Shown here one piece after another: positions 8,238 through 16,435 of a stretch of 64,000 nucleotides of DNA. Origin of the DNA: Streptomyces sp. 35G-GA-8 (GTDB lineage Bacteria > Actinomycetota > Actinomycetes > Streptomycetales > Streptomycetaceae); assembly GCF_023534745.1 (NCBI RefSeq), contig NZ_JAMHJQ010000001.1, forward strand, positions 442,110-506,109, read 5' to 3'. Position numbers and translations under genes: made by a program. The number at the start of each line of letters is the position of its first letter. Positions within the stretch are counted from its first letter, which is position 1. Below the pieces are notes generated by a model. The model was not told the origin of the DNA. It searched no databases and saw only the letters and a program-made list of their open reading frames with translations.

Positions 8238-9238
8238 CAGTTCCGGAGCGCGGGGATGATCTCGGCTCCGTACGCGTCGATCGTCGCTTCCTTCGCGTCA
8301 TGCATGTCATACACGGCGAACTGGTCCACGCCCAGGTCGCGCAGCGCCCTCAGCTTCTCGATATGCGCCTCGGCCGGCCCCAGCAGACAGAACCGGTCGA
8401 CGATCTCGTCGGGCACGAAGTCCGTGGACGGGTTCCCGGCCCGGCCGTGGTGGCTGTAGTCGTATCCCGCACGCCGCTTGATGTAGTCGGTCAGCGCGTC
8501 GGGCACCAGCCCGGAGTGCTCTCCGTACCGGCTCACCAGATCGGCCACATGATTGCCGACCATCCCGCCGAACCACCGGCACTGCTCGCGCGCGTGCGCG
8601 ATGTCGTCGCCGACATAGGCGGGCGCGGCGACACAGATGGTGAGGGAGTCCGGGTCGCGTCCGGCGTCGGACGCCGCCGTGCGGACCGCCTTGACCATCC
8701 ACTCGGTGAGGAACGGGTCGGCGAGCTGGAGGATGAAACCGTCGGCCTTCTCCCCCGCCATGGCCAGCGCCTTGGGACCGTACGCCGCCATCCACACCGG
8801 CAGTTTCCCGTCGCGTACCCAGGGCAGGCGCAGCGGCCGGCCGTCGACCACGGCCTCGCGCCCCTCCCCCAGATCGCGGATGACATCGATGGCCTCGCCG
8901 AGCCGGGCCAGTGTGTGGGGTTTACGGCCCGCGACGCGCATCGCGGAGTCGCCGCGCCCGATGCCGCACACGGTGCGGTTGCCGTACATCTCGTTGAGCG
9001 TGGCGAACGTGGAGGCGGTCACCTCCCAGGTCCTGGTGCCCGGGTTGGTCACCATCGGGCCGACGGTCAGTGTGCTGGTGTGCTCCAGGATGCGGCTGTA
9101 GATGACGAAGGGCTCCTGCCAGAGCACGGCCGAGTCGAAGGTCCAGCCGTAGGTGAAGCCGTTGCGTTCCGCGCGCCGCATGAGGCCGACGACCGCCGAC
9201 GCGGGCGGGTCGGTCTGGAGGACGAGTCCGAAGTCCAT
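8237..9238 (-). CDS. LLM-class (F420/FMN-dependent) oxidoreductase, pyrimidine-operon type
   Basis: Luciferase-like monooxygenase/F420-dependent oxidoreductase of 333 residues. The TIM-barrel start MDFGLVLQTDPP, the segment MVTNPGTRTWEVTASTFA, and VCGIGRGDSAMR are typical of the TIGR03842-like group often found beside dihydropyrimidinase. Such enzymes use reduced F420 or FMN for hydride transfer. The gene lies 20 bases after the dihydropyrimidinase stop, with AGGAG 10 bases upstream of its ATG, so co-transcription is nearly certain. No dihydropyrimidine dehydrogenase (PreA/PydA type) is present in the window. This protein could supply the reductive step or a related oxygenation; that is inference from position. 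F420 versus FMN use is not resolved. Confidence 0.85.
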   Translation of the reverse strand: MDFGLVLQTDPPASAVVGLMRRAERNGFTYGWTFDSAVLWQEPFVIYSRILEHTSTLTVGPMVTNPGTRTWEVTASTFATLNEMYGNRTVCGIGRGDSAMRVAGRKPHTLARLGEAIDVIRDLGEGREAVVDGRPLRLPWVRDGKLPVWMAAYGPKALAMAGEKADGFILQLADPFLTEWMVKAVRTAASDAGRDPDSLTICVAAPAYVGDDIAHAREQCRWFGGMVGNHVADLVSRYGEHSGLVPDALTDYIKRRAGYDYSHHGRAGNPSTDFVPDEIVDRFCLLGPAEAHIEKLRALRDLGVDQFAVYDMHDAKEATIDAYGAEIIPALRN

Positions 9239-9258
9239 GGCCTGGTCACTCCTAGGTC

Positions 9259-10665
9259 TCAGGTGAGGTACTGGCAGAGGGAGCGGGGGGTGTACTGCCC
9301 GTGCCCCGCCCGCCCGGTGAACCGCCGGTTGTCGATGACGAGTTCACCGCGTGAGAGGACGGTCTCCACCTGCCCGGTGATCCGCTTTCCCTCGTACGCG
9401 GAGTAGTCCACGTCCATGTGGTGGGTCTCGGCGGAGACGGTCTGCTCGGTGCCCGGGTCGTAGACGACGACATCGGCGTCGGCGCCCGGCGCGATGGTGC
9501 CCTTGCGCGGATAGAGACCGAACATCCTGGCCGGGGTGGCGCAGGCGATCTCGATCCAGCGGCGGCGGGTCAACTTCCCCTCGACGACGGCCTGATGGAG
9601 CAGATCCATCCGGTTCTCCACGCCCGGCAGCCCGTTGGGGATCTTGGAGAAGTCGCCGCGGCCCATCTCCTTCTGACCCACGAAGCAGAACGGGCAGTGG
9701 TCGGTGGAGACCACCTGGAGATCGTCGGTACGCAGTCCGCGCCAGAGCGCGGCCTGGTGCTCCTTGGACCGGAGCGGGGTGGAGCAGACGTACTTGGAGC
9801 CCTCGAAGTCCGGCTCGGCGAGATTGTCGGTGGAGAGGAAGAGGTACTGCGGACAGGTCTCGCCGAAGACGGGCAGCCCCTTGTCACGGGCGGCGGCCAG
9901 TTCGGCGACGGCCTCCTCGGCGGAGACGTGCACGACATACAGCGGCGCCTCGGCGACCCGTGCGAGCTGGATCGCCCGGTGGGTGGCCTCGGCCTCCAGC
10001 AGGACCTTGCGTACCTCGCCGTGGTAGCGCGGATCGGTGTGTCCGGCGGCCAGGGCCTGTTCGACGAGGACATCGATCGCGATGCCGTTCTCGGCGTGCA
10101 TCATGATCAGCCCGCCGTTGTGCGCGGCGCGCTGCATGGCGCGCAGGATCTGGCCGTCGTCGCTGTAGAAGACGCCGGGATAGGCCATGAAGAGCTTGAA
10201 GGAGGTGATGCCCTCCTGGACCAGGAGGTCCATCTCCTTCAGGGAGCTCTCATTGACATCGGCCATGATCATGTGGAACGCGTAGTCGATGGCGCAGTTG
10301 CCGTCGGCCTTGGCGTACCAGGCGTCGAGTCCGGCGCGCAGCGCGTGCCCCGGGGACTGGATGGCGAAGTCCACGATGGTGGTGGTGCCGCCCCAGGCCG
10401 CCGCGCGGGTACCGGTCTCGAAGGTGTCGGCGGCGAAGGTGCCGCCGAACGGCATCTCCATGTGCGTATGGGCGTCGACCCCGCCCGGGATGACGTACTT
10501 GCCGGTGGCGTCGATCGTCCGGCTGGCGGTCCAGCCCTCGGCCACGTCGGACCCGTGCGCGGCGAGGGCGACGATCCGGCCTTCCTCGATCAGTACATCG
10601 GCGTGGATCTCGTCGGCGGCGGTGATGACGAGTCCGCCGCGGATCAGGGTGCGGGTACTGCTCAT
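9259..10665 (-). CDS. hydA: dihydropyrimidinase (D-hydantoinase)
   Basis: Amidohydrolase of 468 residues that opens the ring of 5,6-dihydrouracil, dihydrothymine or hydantoins to N-carbamoyl-beta-amino acids. The binuclear metal site is visible: DAHTH (H66, H68), the lysine to be carboxylated in SFKLFMAYPG (K157), H190, and the STDHCPF aspartate. IPNGLPGVENRMDLL is a signature of the family. I start at the ATG at 10665 (MSSTRT); a longer frame lacks support. It sits between the aminotransferase and the LLM oxidoreductase in one operon with the downstream carbamoyl hydrolase. Cytosolic. The catabolic role in pyrimidine or hydantoin use is well supported by context. Confidence 0.93.
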   Translation of the reverse strand: MSSTRTLIRGGLVITAADEIHADVLIEEGRIVALAAHGSDVAEGWTASRTIDATGKYVIPGGVDAHTHMEMPFGGTFAADTFETGTRAAAWGGTTTIVDFAIQSPGHALRAGLDAWYAKADGNCAIDYAFHMIMADVNESSLKEMDLLVQEGITSFKLFMAYPGVFYSDDGQILRAMQRAAHNGGLIMMHAENGIAIDVLVEQALAAGHTDPRYHGEVRKVLLEAEATHRAIQLARVAEAPLYVVHVSAEEAVAELAAARDKGLPVFGETCPQYLFLSTDNLAEPDFEGSKYVCSTPLRSKEHQAALWRGLRTDDLQVVSTDHCPFCFVGQKEMGRGDFSKIPNGLPGVENRMDLLHQAVVEGKLTRRRWIEIACATPARMFGLYPRKGTIAPGADADVVVYDPGTEQTVSAETHHMDVDYSAYEGKRITGQVETVLSRGELVIDNRRFTGRAGHGQYTPRSLCQYLT

Positions 10666-10695
10666 GCTGGTGGCGCTCCCTTTCGTACGGTCGGC

Positions 10696-10712
10696 CCGCC
10701 GCGGTCCGGCGG
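10696..10712 (-). terminator. intra-operon hairpin
   Basis: The inverted repeat CCGCCG/CGGCGG with a 5-base loop lies in the 99-bp gap between the aminotransferase and dihydropyrimidinase genes. It could attenuate read-through or be incidental GC structure. Confidence 0.3.
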
Positions 10713-10764
10713 AGCCGGCCACGGCGCTGTTGAAGACCGCGGCCACGGGTCCCGGAAAGCCCGA

Positions 10765-12060
10765 CTACGCCCCGCGCAGGGCCTGTTCGAGGATCGCGGC
10801 GCCCTCTTCCGCCTCGGCGACGGTCAGCGAGAGCGGCGGGGCGATCCGTAGCACGCTGGTGTTGTGGCCACCGCCCTTGCCGATCAGCAGACCGCCCTCG
10901 CGGGCCGCTTCGAGCACGGCCGACGCCGTCTCGGGGGCCGCCTGGCCGGTGCTCGGCTTGATCAGCTCGATGCCGATCATCAGTCCGCGCCCGCGTACCT
11001 CGCGTACGGCGTCGACCCCGGCGCCGATGGCCCGCAGCCGCTCGATGAGCAGTCCGCCGACGCGGCGCGCGTTGCCCTGGAGGTCGTGCTCCAGCAGATA
11101 CGAGAGATTGGCGAGACCGGCCGCCATCGTGATCGGGCTGCCGCCGAAGGTCGAGATCGAGCTGGCGTCAAGGCAGTTCATGATGTCGGCGCGGGCGACG
11201 ACACCGCCGATGGACATGCCGTTGCCGATGCCCTTGGCGAAGGTGAGCATGTCCGGCGGACCGTTCTTCCCATGCGCCTGCCAGCCCCAGAAGTGCTCGC
11301 CGGTACGGCCCCAGCCGGTCTGCACCTCGTCGCTGATCCACAGGATGCCGTGCCTGTCGAGGACTTCACGGAACGCGGCGTACAGCCCGTTCGGCGGGGC
11401 GGTGAACCCGCCGACGCCCTGCACCGGTTCGGCGATCAGCGCGGCGGGTGTGCGGGTGTGGCCGAGCAGATCCTCCAGATCGGCGACGCACGCCTCGATG
11501 AACCGCTCGTCGGTGAGCCCGGCGTACGGGCCCCGGTTGCGGACGCCGCCGTGCACGTACAGCGTCTGGAGCGGCGAGAGGCCGGTGGGCGACCAGCCGC
11601 GGTTGCCGGTGACGGAGACGGTGGAGAAGGACCGGCCGTGGTAGCTGTTGCGCATGGCCAGGATCTGGTTGGACCCGCGGTGCGCGGTCGCCAGCATCAG
11701 CGCCGTGTCATTGGCCTCGGTGCCCGAGGTGGTGAAGAAGACCCGGGCGTCCGGGATACCGGACAGGGCGGCGATCCGCTCGGCGAGTTCGACCATCGGA
11801 CGGTTGAGATAGAGCGTGGAGGAGTGGATGATCCGCCCGGCCTGCTCGCTCACCGCCTTGGTGACCTCGGGGAGCGCGTGGGCGGTCATGGTGGTGAGGA
11901 TGCCGCCGAAGAAGTCGAGATAGCGGTTGCCCGCCGCGTCCCAGACATGGCGGCCCTCGCCGTGGGTGATCTCGATGGGCTCGTCGTAGTAGAGCGCGAG
12001 CCAGTCGGGGAGTACGGCGCGATGGCGGTCGTACAGATCGTTCACGAGCGGACGTGTCAT
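10765..12060 (-). CDS. class III PLP-dependent aminotransferase (beta-alanine/beta-amino acid type)
   Basis: Omega-aminotransferase of 431 residues. The PLP-binding region includes SGTEAND at 112-118, DEVQTGWGRTG at 244-254, and the Schiff-base lysine in TFAKGIGNG (K276). Beta-alanine or beta-aminoisobutyrate released by the carbon-nitrogen hydrolase upstream would be deaminated to malonate or methylmalonate semialdehyde, with pyruvate, glyoxylate or 2-oxoglutarate as acceptor. The ATG overlaps the stop of the hydrolase gene by four bases (ATGA), indicating translational coupling. The family also includes alanine--glyoxylate and 4-aminobutyrate aminotransferases, so the exact donor is inferred from the operon. 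Confidence 0.9.
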   Translation of the reverse strand: MTRPLVNDLYDRHRAVLPDWLALYYDEPIEITHGEGRHVWDAAGNRYLDFFGGILTTMTAHALPEVTKAVSEQAGRIIHSSTLYLNRPMVELAERIAALSGIPDARVFFTTSGTEANDTALMLATAHRGSNQILAMRNSYHGRSFSTVSVTGNRGWSPTGLSPLQTLYVHGGVRNRGPYAGLTDERFIEACVADLEDLLGHTRTPAALIAEPVQGVGGFTAPPNGLYAAFREVLDRHGILWISDEVQTGWGRTGEHFWGWQAHGKNGPPDMLTFAKGIGNGMSIGGVVARADIMNCLDASSISTFGGSPITMAAGLANLSYLLEHDLQGNARRVGGLLIERLRAIGAGVDAVREVRGRGLMIGIELIKPSTGQAAPETASAVLEAAREGGLLIGKGGGHNTSVLRIAPPLSLTVAEAEEGAAILEQALRGA

Positions 12061-12899
12061 GGCCGCACCAGCCCCTCGTACGCGTCGGGTCGGCGGTCCC
12101 GGTAGAACGCCCACTGCTGTCGCACCTCGTCGATCAGGCCGAAGTCCAGGTCCCGTACGACCAGTTCCTCCGTCTTGTCGCTGGCGGGGTCGCCGACGAA
12201 CTGACCGCGCGGGTCGACGAAGTAGCTCGTCCCGTAGAAGTCGTTGTCGCCGTACTCCTCCTGTCCGACGCGGTTGATCGCGGCGACGAAGTACTCGTTG
12301 GCGACGGCGGCGGCCGGCTGCTCCAGCTGCCAGAGATAGCTGGAGAGGCCGCGGGAGGTGGCGGAGGGGTTGTAGACCAGCTGCGCGCCGTTCAGCCCGA
12401 GCTGGCGCCAGCCCTCCGGGAAGTGGCGGTCGTAGCAGATATAGACACCGACCTTGCCGACGGCCGTGTCGAAGACGGGCCATCCCGCGTTGCCCGGCTT
12501 GAAGTAGTACTTCTCCCAGAACCCCTTGACCTGCGGGATGTGGTGCTTGCGGTACTTGCCGAGGTACGAGCCATCGGCGTCGATGACCGCCGCGGTGTTG
12601 TAGTAGAAGCCGGACTGCTCGACCTCGAAGACCGGGACGACGATCACCATGCCGGTCTCACGGGCGAGCTCCCGCATCCTCGTGACGGTCGGGCCGTCGG
12701 GGACGGGCTCGGCCCACCGGTAGTGCTCGGGCTCCTGCACCTGGCAGAAGTAGGGCGCGTTGAAGACTTCCTGGAACCCGATGACCCGCGCGCCCAGCAG
12801 GGCCGCCTCGCGGGCGTGCTCCTCATGCTTGGCGATCATGGATTCGGTGTCGCCCGTCCAGGTCGCCTGGACGAGTGCGGCGCGTACGACTCTGGCCAC
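12057..12899 (-). CDS. nitrilase-superfamily carbon-nitrogen hydrolase (beta-ureidopropionase type)
   Basis: Nitrilase-fold amidase of 280 residues with the complete Glu-Lys-Cys triad: E44 in GFQEVF, K118 in KYRKHHIP and C155 in YICYDRHFPEG. It is expected to hydrolyse N-carbamoyl-beta-alanine or N-carbamoyl-beta-aminoisobutyrate to the amino acid, CO2 and ammonia, the last step of reductive pyrimidine breakdown. It is the first gene of the operon. The GTG at 12899 has AAGGAG 6 bases upstream. An inverted repeat (12933-12957) lies just upstream and is a candidate operator. N-carbamoyl-D-amino acid amidohydrolase is the main alternative function. Confidence 0.9.
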   Translation of the reverse strand: MARVVRAALVQATWTGDTESMIAKHEEHAREAALLGARVIGFQEVFNAPYFCQVQEPEHYRWAEPVPDGPTVTRMRELARETGMVIVVPVFEVEQSGFYYNTAAVIDADGSYLGKYRKHHIPQVKGFWEKYYFKPGNAGWPVFDTAVGKVGVYICYDRHFPEGWRQLGLNGAQLVYNPSATSRGLSSYLWQLEQPAAAVANEYFVAAINRVGQEEYGDNDFYGTSYFVDPRGQFVGDPASDKTEELVVRDLDFGLIDEVRQQWAFYRDRRPDAYEGLVRP

Positions 12900-12932
12900 G
12901 AGCTGCTCCTTCGGCGAGGGCGTCGATGAGCT

Positions 12933-12957
12933 CTACGCACGTAGACACGATGCGTAG
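12933..12957. promoter_or_regulatory. inverted repeat upstream of pyrimidine-catabolism operon
   Basis: Perfect 7-bp arms CTACGCA and TGCGTAG are separated by 11 bases, with an additional CGTAG in the spacer. The repeat lies 34-58 bases upstream of the first start codon of the operon, a position suited to a repressor or activator site. Further upstream, GGGCAAGA recurs at 12987 and 13050, 63 bases apart. The regulator is not encoded next to the operon. Confidence 0.45.
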
Positions 12958-13129
12958 GAGGAGAACGTAAGCCCCGTCTCACACTGGGGCAAGACCATCG
13001 CCGTTAACCAGCAGAGTCGATCAAGTTTCACACCCGAGCGGTCGACATTGGGCAAGATGCATCAATCGCTCAGGCCCAGGGCCGGTCCCGATCGAGCACC
13101 GAGGCCGGTCCGCTCACCTCCGGGGCCGG

Positions 13130-14599
13130 TCAGGTGGCGACGATCCCCGCCACCCGCAGGGCATGTACGAGATCGCGCTCACGGGCCACCGAGACCGCGC
13201 GGGCGGCGTCGATCAGCTGCGGGACCAGCCGGCGCGGATCGGGTACGGCGATCCGCACCGCGTCCTCGGGCGTACGGGCCTGGACGAAGGCGCTCAGCAG
13301 CGCGTGCGCCTCGTGGGCGCGGCCCGCCTCGCCGAGTGCGAGTACGGCGTCGCCGATCTCCTCAGCGGGACGGGAGACACCCTGGCGCAGCAGCTGCCCG
13401 CAGTCACCGTCCCGGCCCGCGGCGGCGAGCGCCCCGGCCGCGGCGGCCAGCCGCGCGGGTGGCAGGAAGGCCGCTTCCCAGAGCAGCTCGGCCCAGTCGG
13501 CGCCCAGTCCGGCGCGATGCAGTTCGGCGGCGAGCAGCGGGAACTGTTCGGGGGGCCGGCCGGCGGCTTCGCAGAGCACGACATGCGCCTCACCGGTCCT
13601 GCCCTCGGCGCGCAGCCGGATCAGCGTGTCGACCATCTCGGCGGCGGCCCGCAGATCCGCCGCGGAGTGCCGGGGCTCGGCCGGTTCGACGGGCGCGGCG
13701 GGCACGCCGCCGAAGCGGGCGCCGCGCGGGGAGGCGGGGGCGGACGGCGGTGGTACGGGGAGCTCCGCCGCGGGCGGCGTCTCGTCGACGTCATCGACGT
13801 CGAGCCCGGCGAAGCGGGCGCCACGGGGCCTTCGCCGGGGCGCGGGCGCGCGTTTCCTCTTCTCCTCGGGCCCCGGCGTCTCCTCGGGCTCGGGCGCCGC
13901 TCGGGGAGCGACGGAGGCGGGGGACTCGGGGGCGTCGGCGGGCCTCCCGCCGGGCGCCCCGCCACGGCTGCCCGCGCCGGGCCTCTCCCCGCCGGGCCTC
14001 TCCGCGCCCGGCCGGTCGAAGACCGAGGGCTCCTCCGCGCGGAACCAGCTGTCCGGGGCCGGTGGGCGCACGGGCCCGGCGGCGCGTGCCGGGGGCGCCA
14101 ACGACTCCAGCCGGGCCCGGAGTTCGGCGCAGCGCGCGGAGGCACGAGTGTGGTCGTCGCGGATCCAGGCGAGGTCGTGGGCGAGCTGTTCGGCCTGGGG
14201 CGTGCGCTCCGGAGTGGTACCGAGCAGCCGGACCAACTCCTCGGCCCGGCCCGCCGCGTGCATCTGCTCACGCACCATCAGCCGCAGCCGGTCGGACAGC
14301 GCCTCCGGCCCGCCGGGGCGGCGGTCGTACGCGGTGGCGGACGCCGTGTGGAGCCGACCCGCCCGCTCGGTCTCGGCGGCCACCACCCGGTCGTCACGTC
14401 CGGCGGCGAAGTCCTGGAGCAGCGATTCCACCACGTCCCAGGGCGGCACCTCGGTGCCCTCGAAGCAGGCGCGCAGACCATCGGGGTCACGGCGGCGGAA
14501 GACTCCGTACCAGCCGCCCTCCGGGTCGAGGAGGGACGTCAGGTCCCTTAAGTACCGGGCGAACGCCCCGATATCCGCTGGAAGTTGACGCACCGCCAT
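13130..14599 (-). CDS. hypothetical protein with low-complexity centre and TTA codon
   Basis: Protein of 489 residues that I recognise only as a Streptomyces-type conserved hypothetical. The N-terminus (FARYLRDLTSLLDPEGGWYGVFRRRD...VPPWDVVESLLQDFA) resembles a segment found in many actinomycete regulatory or HTH-associated proteins. It is followed by a helical stretch rich in Arg/Glu/Ala, a Pro/Gly/Ala-rich disordered centre (about residues 170-310), and an Ala/Leu-rich helical C-terminus suggestive of HEAT/TPR-like repeats. No signal peptide or membrane segment is seen. Codon 17 is TTA (14549-14551), rare in Streptomyces and read by the bldA tRNA, so translation may be developmentally limited. 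It stands alone downstream of the PPOX gene. Confidence 0.7.
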   Translation of the reverse strand: MAVRQLPADIGAFARYLRDLTSLLDPEGGWYGVFRRRDPDGLRACFEGTEVPPWDVVESLLQDFAAGRDDRVVAAETERAGRLHTASATAYDRRPGGPEALSDRLRLMVREQMHAAGRAEELVRLLGTTPERTPQAEQLAHDLAWIRDDHTRASARCAELRARLESLAPPARAAGPVRPPAPDSWFRAEEPSVFDRPGAERPGGERPGAGSRGGAPGGRPADAPESPASVAPRAAPEPEETPGPEEKRKRAPAPRRRPRGARFAGLDVDDVDETPPAAELPVPPPSAPASPRGARFGGVPAAPVEPAEPRHSAADLRAAAEMVDTLIRLRAEGRTGEAHVVLCEAAGRPPEQFPLLAAELHRAGLGADWAELLWEAAFLPPARLAAAAGALAAAGRDGDCGQLLRQGVSRPAEEIGDAVLALGEAGRAHEAHALLSAFVQARTPEDAVRIAVPDPRRLVPQLIDAARAVSVARERDLVHALRVAGIVAT

Positions 14600-14735
14600 C
14601 GCCGGCCCCGTTCCTGCCCCGCCGTGCTCCGCCGGAGGAAGCCCTCCGGTCCGCTGGCATTCGACCTCAGTCGTGTTACAGCGCGGCTACGGACAGTTTT
14701 CCGGCGCGGTTCGGGTGCCTCACCGGGCCATGGGG

Positions 14736-15122
14736 TCAGAAGGTGACGGCGATGCCGGTATGCATGCGCTTGCCGCGCCGTACGACCCTGGCAGGCCAGT
14801 CGATCAGCCAGAACTGCCAGGTGTACTTGCGGGTGAGCAGCTTGCGGATACGCTCCAGCGCCGCCGGCTCCTCAAGCAGCCGCGCACTGCCCTCGGCGCT
14901 CGGCGCGCCCTGCGCGATCCGGCCGCGCACATCACACGCCGTCACCACGACCCGGCTGTTGTTGCGGATCCGCTTGACCTTCCAGGCGTCGGACCTGGTC
15001 CAGATGAGCAGTTCACCGTCTTTCACCGCGTGCCAGACGGGGGTGGCGACGGCCGTGCCGTCCTTGCGGTAGGTGGTGAGGCTGACATAGCGGCTACGGC
15101 CGAGTGCGTCGAGGGTCGTCAC
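14736..15122 (-). CDS. PPOX-class F420-dependent oxidoreductase
   Basis: Small split-beta-barrel flavin/F420-binding protein of 128 residues. The pattern LGRSRYVSLTTYRKDGTAVATPVWHAV followed by a Lys/Arg-rich RNNSRVVVTACDVRG segment is typical of TIGR03666-like PPOX F420 enzymes, which reduce biliverdin-like or other substrates. The GTG at 15122 gives the standard family N-terminus, though no clear ribosome binding site precedes it. It lies 109 bases downstream of the XRE regulator in the same direction and may be its target. Physiological substrate unknown. Confidence 0.85.
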   Translation of the reverse strand: MTTLDALGRSRYVSLTTYRKDGTAVATPVWHAVKDGELLIWTRSDAWKVKRIRNNSRVVVTACDVRGRIAQGAPSAEGSARLLEEPAALERIRKLLTRKYTWQFWLIDWPARVVRRGKRMHTGIAVTF

Positions 15123-15231
15123 GGGCGGGAGACTACGCGGTCCTCGCCCTCCTCGACAGCCCGGACCACCCGTGACCGCGCGAGAGACCGGCCCGTGACC
15201 GGACCGGGATCGGCCCGGAATCAGCCCGGGA

Positions 15232-15483
15232 TCAGACCGGCACCAGCACGCAGCTCGCGGCGATCTCGTCCATCGACAACCCCAGTGCCCCGGCCAGCGC
15301 CGCGACGGTGAAGAAGGCGGGCGTCGGCGCCCTGCCGGTCTCGATCTTGCGCAAGGTCTCGGCGGAGAGCCCGGCGACCGCGGCGACCTCCACCATGCTG
15401 CGCGAGCCCCGCGCCTCACGGAGCAGCCGGCCGAGCCGCTCGCCGCGCTCGTGCTCTTGGGGGGTGAGTGGACTACGTACCAT
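15232..15483 (-). CDS. XRE-family helix-turn-helix regulator
   Basis: Regulator of 83 residues consisting almost wholly of one Cro/CI-type HTH domain: LGRLLREARGSRSMVEVAAVAGLSAETLRKIETGRAPTP includes the recognition helix around residues 38-50. No sensor domain is present. It is divergent from the methionine aminopeptidase gene and codirectional with the PPOX gene. The ATG at 15483 follows a TACAAT hexamer (minus strand) by six bases with no ribosome binding site, suggesting a leaderless transcript. It probably regulates itself and one or both neighbours; its ligand is unknown. Confidence 0.85.
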   Translation of the reverse strand: MVRSPLTPQEHERGERLGRLLREARGSRSMVEVAAVAGLSAETLRKIETGRAPTPAFFTVAALAGALGLSMDEIAASCVLVPV

Positions 15484-15489
15484 CCCGTC

Positions 15490-15540
15490 ATTGTAATACC
15501 GCCGCACAAGGGTGCCCGATTCTCCGGCGACCGGTATAGT
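15490..15540. promoter_or_regulatory. divergent promoters of XRE regulator and map, both apparently leaderless
   Basis: On the minus strand a TACAAT -10 hexamer (15490-15495) ends six bases before the XRE start codon. On the plus strand TATAGT (15535-15540) ends seven bases before the map start codon. Neither gene has a Shine-Dalgarno sequence, and transcription would begin at or next to the first base of each start codon. The -35 regions are weak. Confidence 0.55.
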
Positions 15541-15547
15541 TATTGGA

Positions 15548-16315
15548 ATGGTGGAGATCAAGACCGATGCGTCCCTGGACGCCATGCGCGCCGCCGGCCG
15601 GGTCGTCGCACAGGCGCTGACAGCGGTACGGGAAGCGGCGGCCGTGGGCAGTACCCTGCGCGCCCTCGACGAGACCGCCCGCGCGGTCCTGCGCGAGGCG
15701 GGCGCCGGTTCGCCGTTCCTCGACTATCACCCCGACTGGGCGCCCACCCCCTTCCCCGCCGTCATCTGCGCCTCGGTCAACGACGCGATCGTGCACGGCA
15801 TCCCCGACGGCTACCGGCTGCACGACGGCGATCTGGTGAGCATCGACTGCGGTGCGGAGCTGGCCGGATGGGTCGGCGACGCGGCGATCAGCTTCACGGT
15901 CGGCCGGCCCCGCCCGGACGACATACGGCTGATCGACACGGCCAACGAGGCACTGGAGGCCGGAATCGCGGCGGCCGTCGTCGGCAACCGGATCGGCGAC
16001 ATCGCCCATGCGATCGGCCGCGTCTGCCGCCGCGCGGGCTACGGCATCCCCGACGGTTTCGGCGGCCACGGCGTGGGCCGGACGATGCACGAGGACCCGG
16101 GCGTACCCAACGAGGGCCGCCCGGGCCGGGGGATGCCGCTACGGCACGGCATGGTGCTGGCGATCGAGCCGATGCTGATCGGCAGCGGCACCGACCGGCA
16201 CTTCACGGCCCACGACGGCTGGACGATCCGCACCCTGGACTCCAGCCGCGCCGCCCACGCGGAACACACGGTCGCGATCACCGACGAGGGCCCGAGGATC
16301 CTGACGGCGCTCTGA
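15548..16315 (+). CDS. map: methionine aminopeptidase, type I
   Basis: Metallo-aminopeptidase of 255 residues that removes N-terminal methionine from nascent proteins. The dinuclear metal ligands of the pita-bread fold are visible: D100 in VSIDCGAE, D111 in WVGDAA, the His of HGVGRTMHEDP, and the Glu residues of AIEPM and AEHT. H83 in IVHGIP is the substrate-binding histidine. The length fits type I enzymes without an N-terminal SH3 extension. It is probably a second, accessory copy, because Streptomyces usually carry one map near the ribosomal cluster. It is divergent from the XRE regulator with a leaderless-type promoter. Confidence 0.92.
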   Translation: MVEIKTDASLDAMRAAGRVVAQALTAVREAAAVGSTLRALDETARAVLREAGAGSPFLDYHPDWAPTPFPAVICASVNDAIVHGIPDGYRLHDGDLVSIDCGAELAGWVGDAAISFTVGRPRPDDIRLIDTANEALEAGIAAAVVGNRIGDIAHAIGRVCRRAGYGIPDGFGGHGVGRTMHEDPGVPNEGRPGRGMPLRHGMVLAIEPMLIGSGTDRHFTAHDGWTIRTLDSSRAAHAEHTVAITDEGPRILTAL

Positions 16316-16369
16316 GCACACGAGCGCATGAGCGAGCACATGAACGCGCGGGCACACGGGGCGCACGGA

Positions 16370-16408
16370 GGGTCCCGCCCCGGCCGGAAGGGCGGCGGGG
16401 CGGGACCC
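16370..16408. terminator. strong hairpin between map and gamma-glutamyltransferase
   Basis: A perfect 12-bp stem, GGGTCCCGCCCC pairing with GGGGCGGGACCC, encloses a 15-base loop. It lies between the convergent map and gamma-glutamyltransferase genes, so it can serve both. Confidence 0.7.
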
Positions 16409-16435
16409 GGGTGCCTAGTCGTTCCGGGCGCCCTT

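Noticed and set aside
13048-15072. 674-residue plus-strand frame over the hypothetical and PPOX genes
   Set aside because: Opposite-strand shadow of two genes with recognisable proteins; strongly Arg/Pro-biased.
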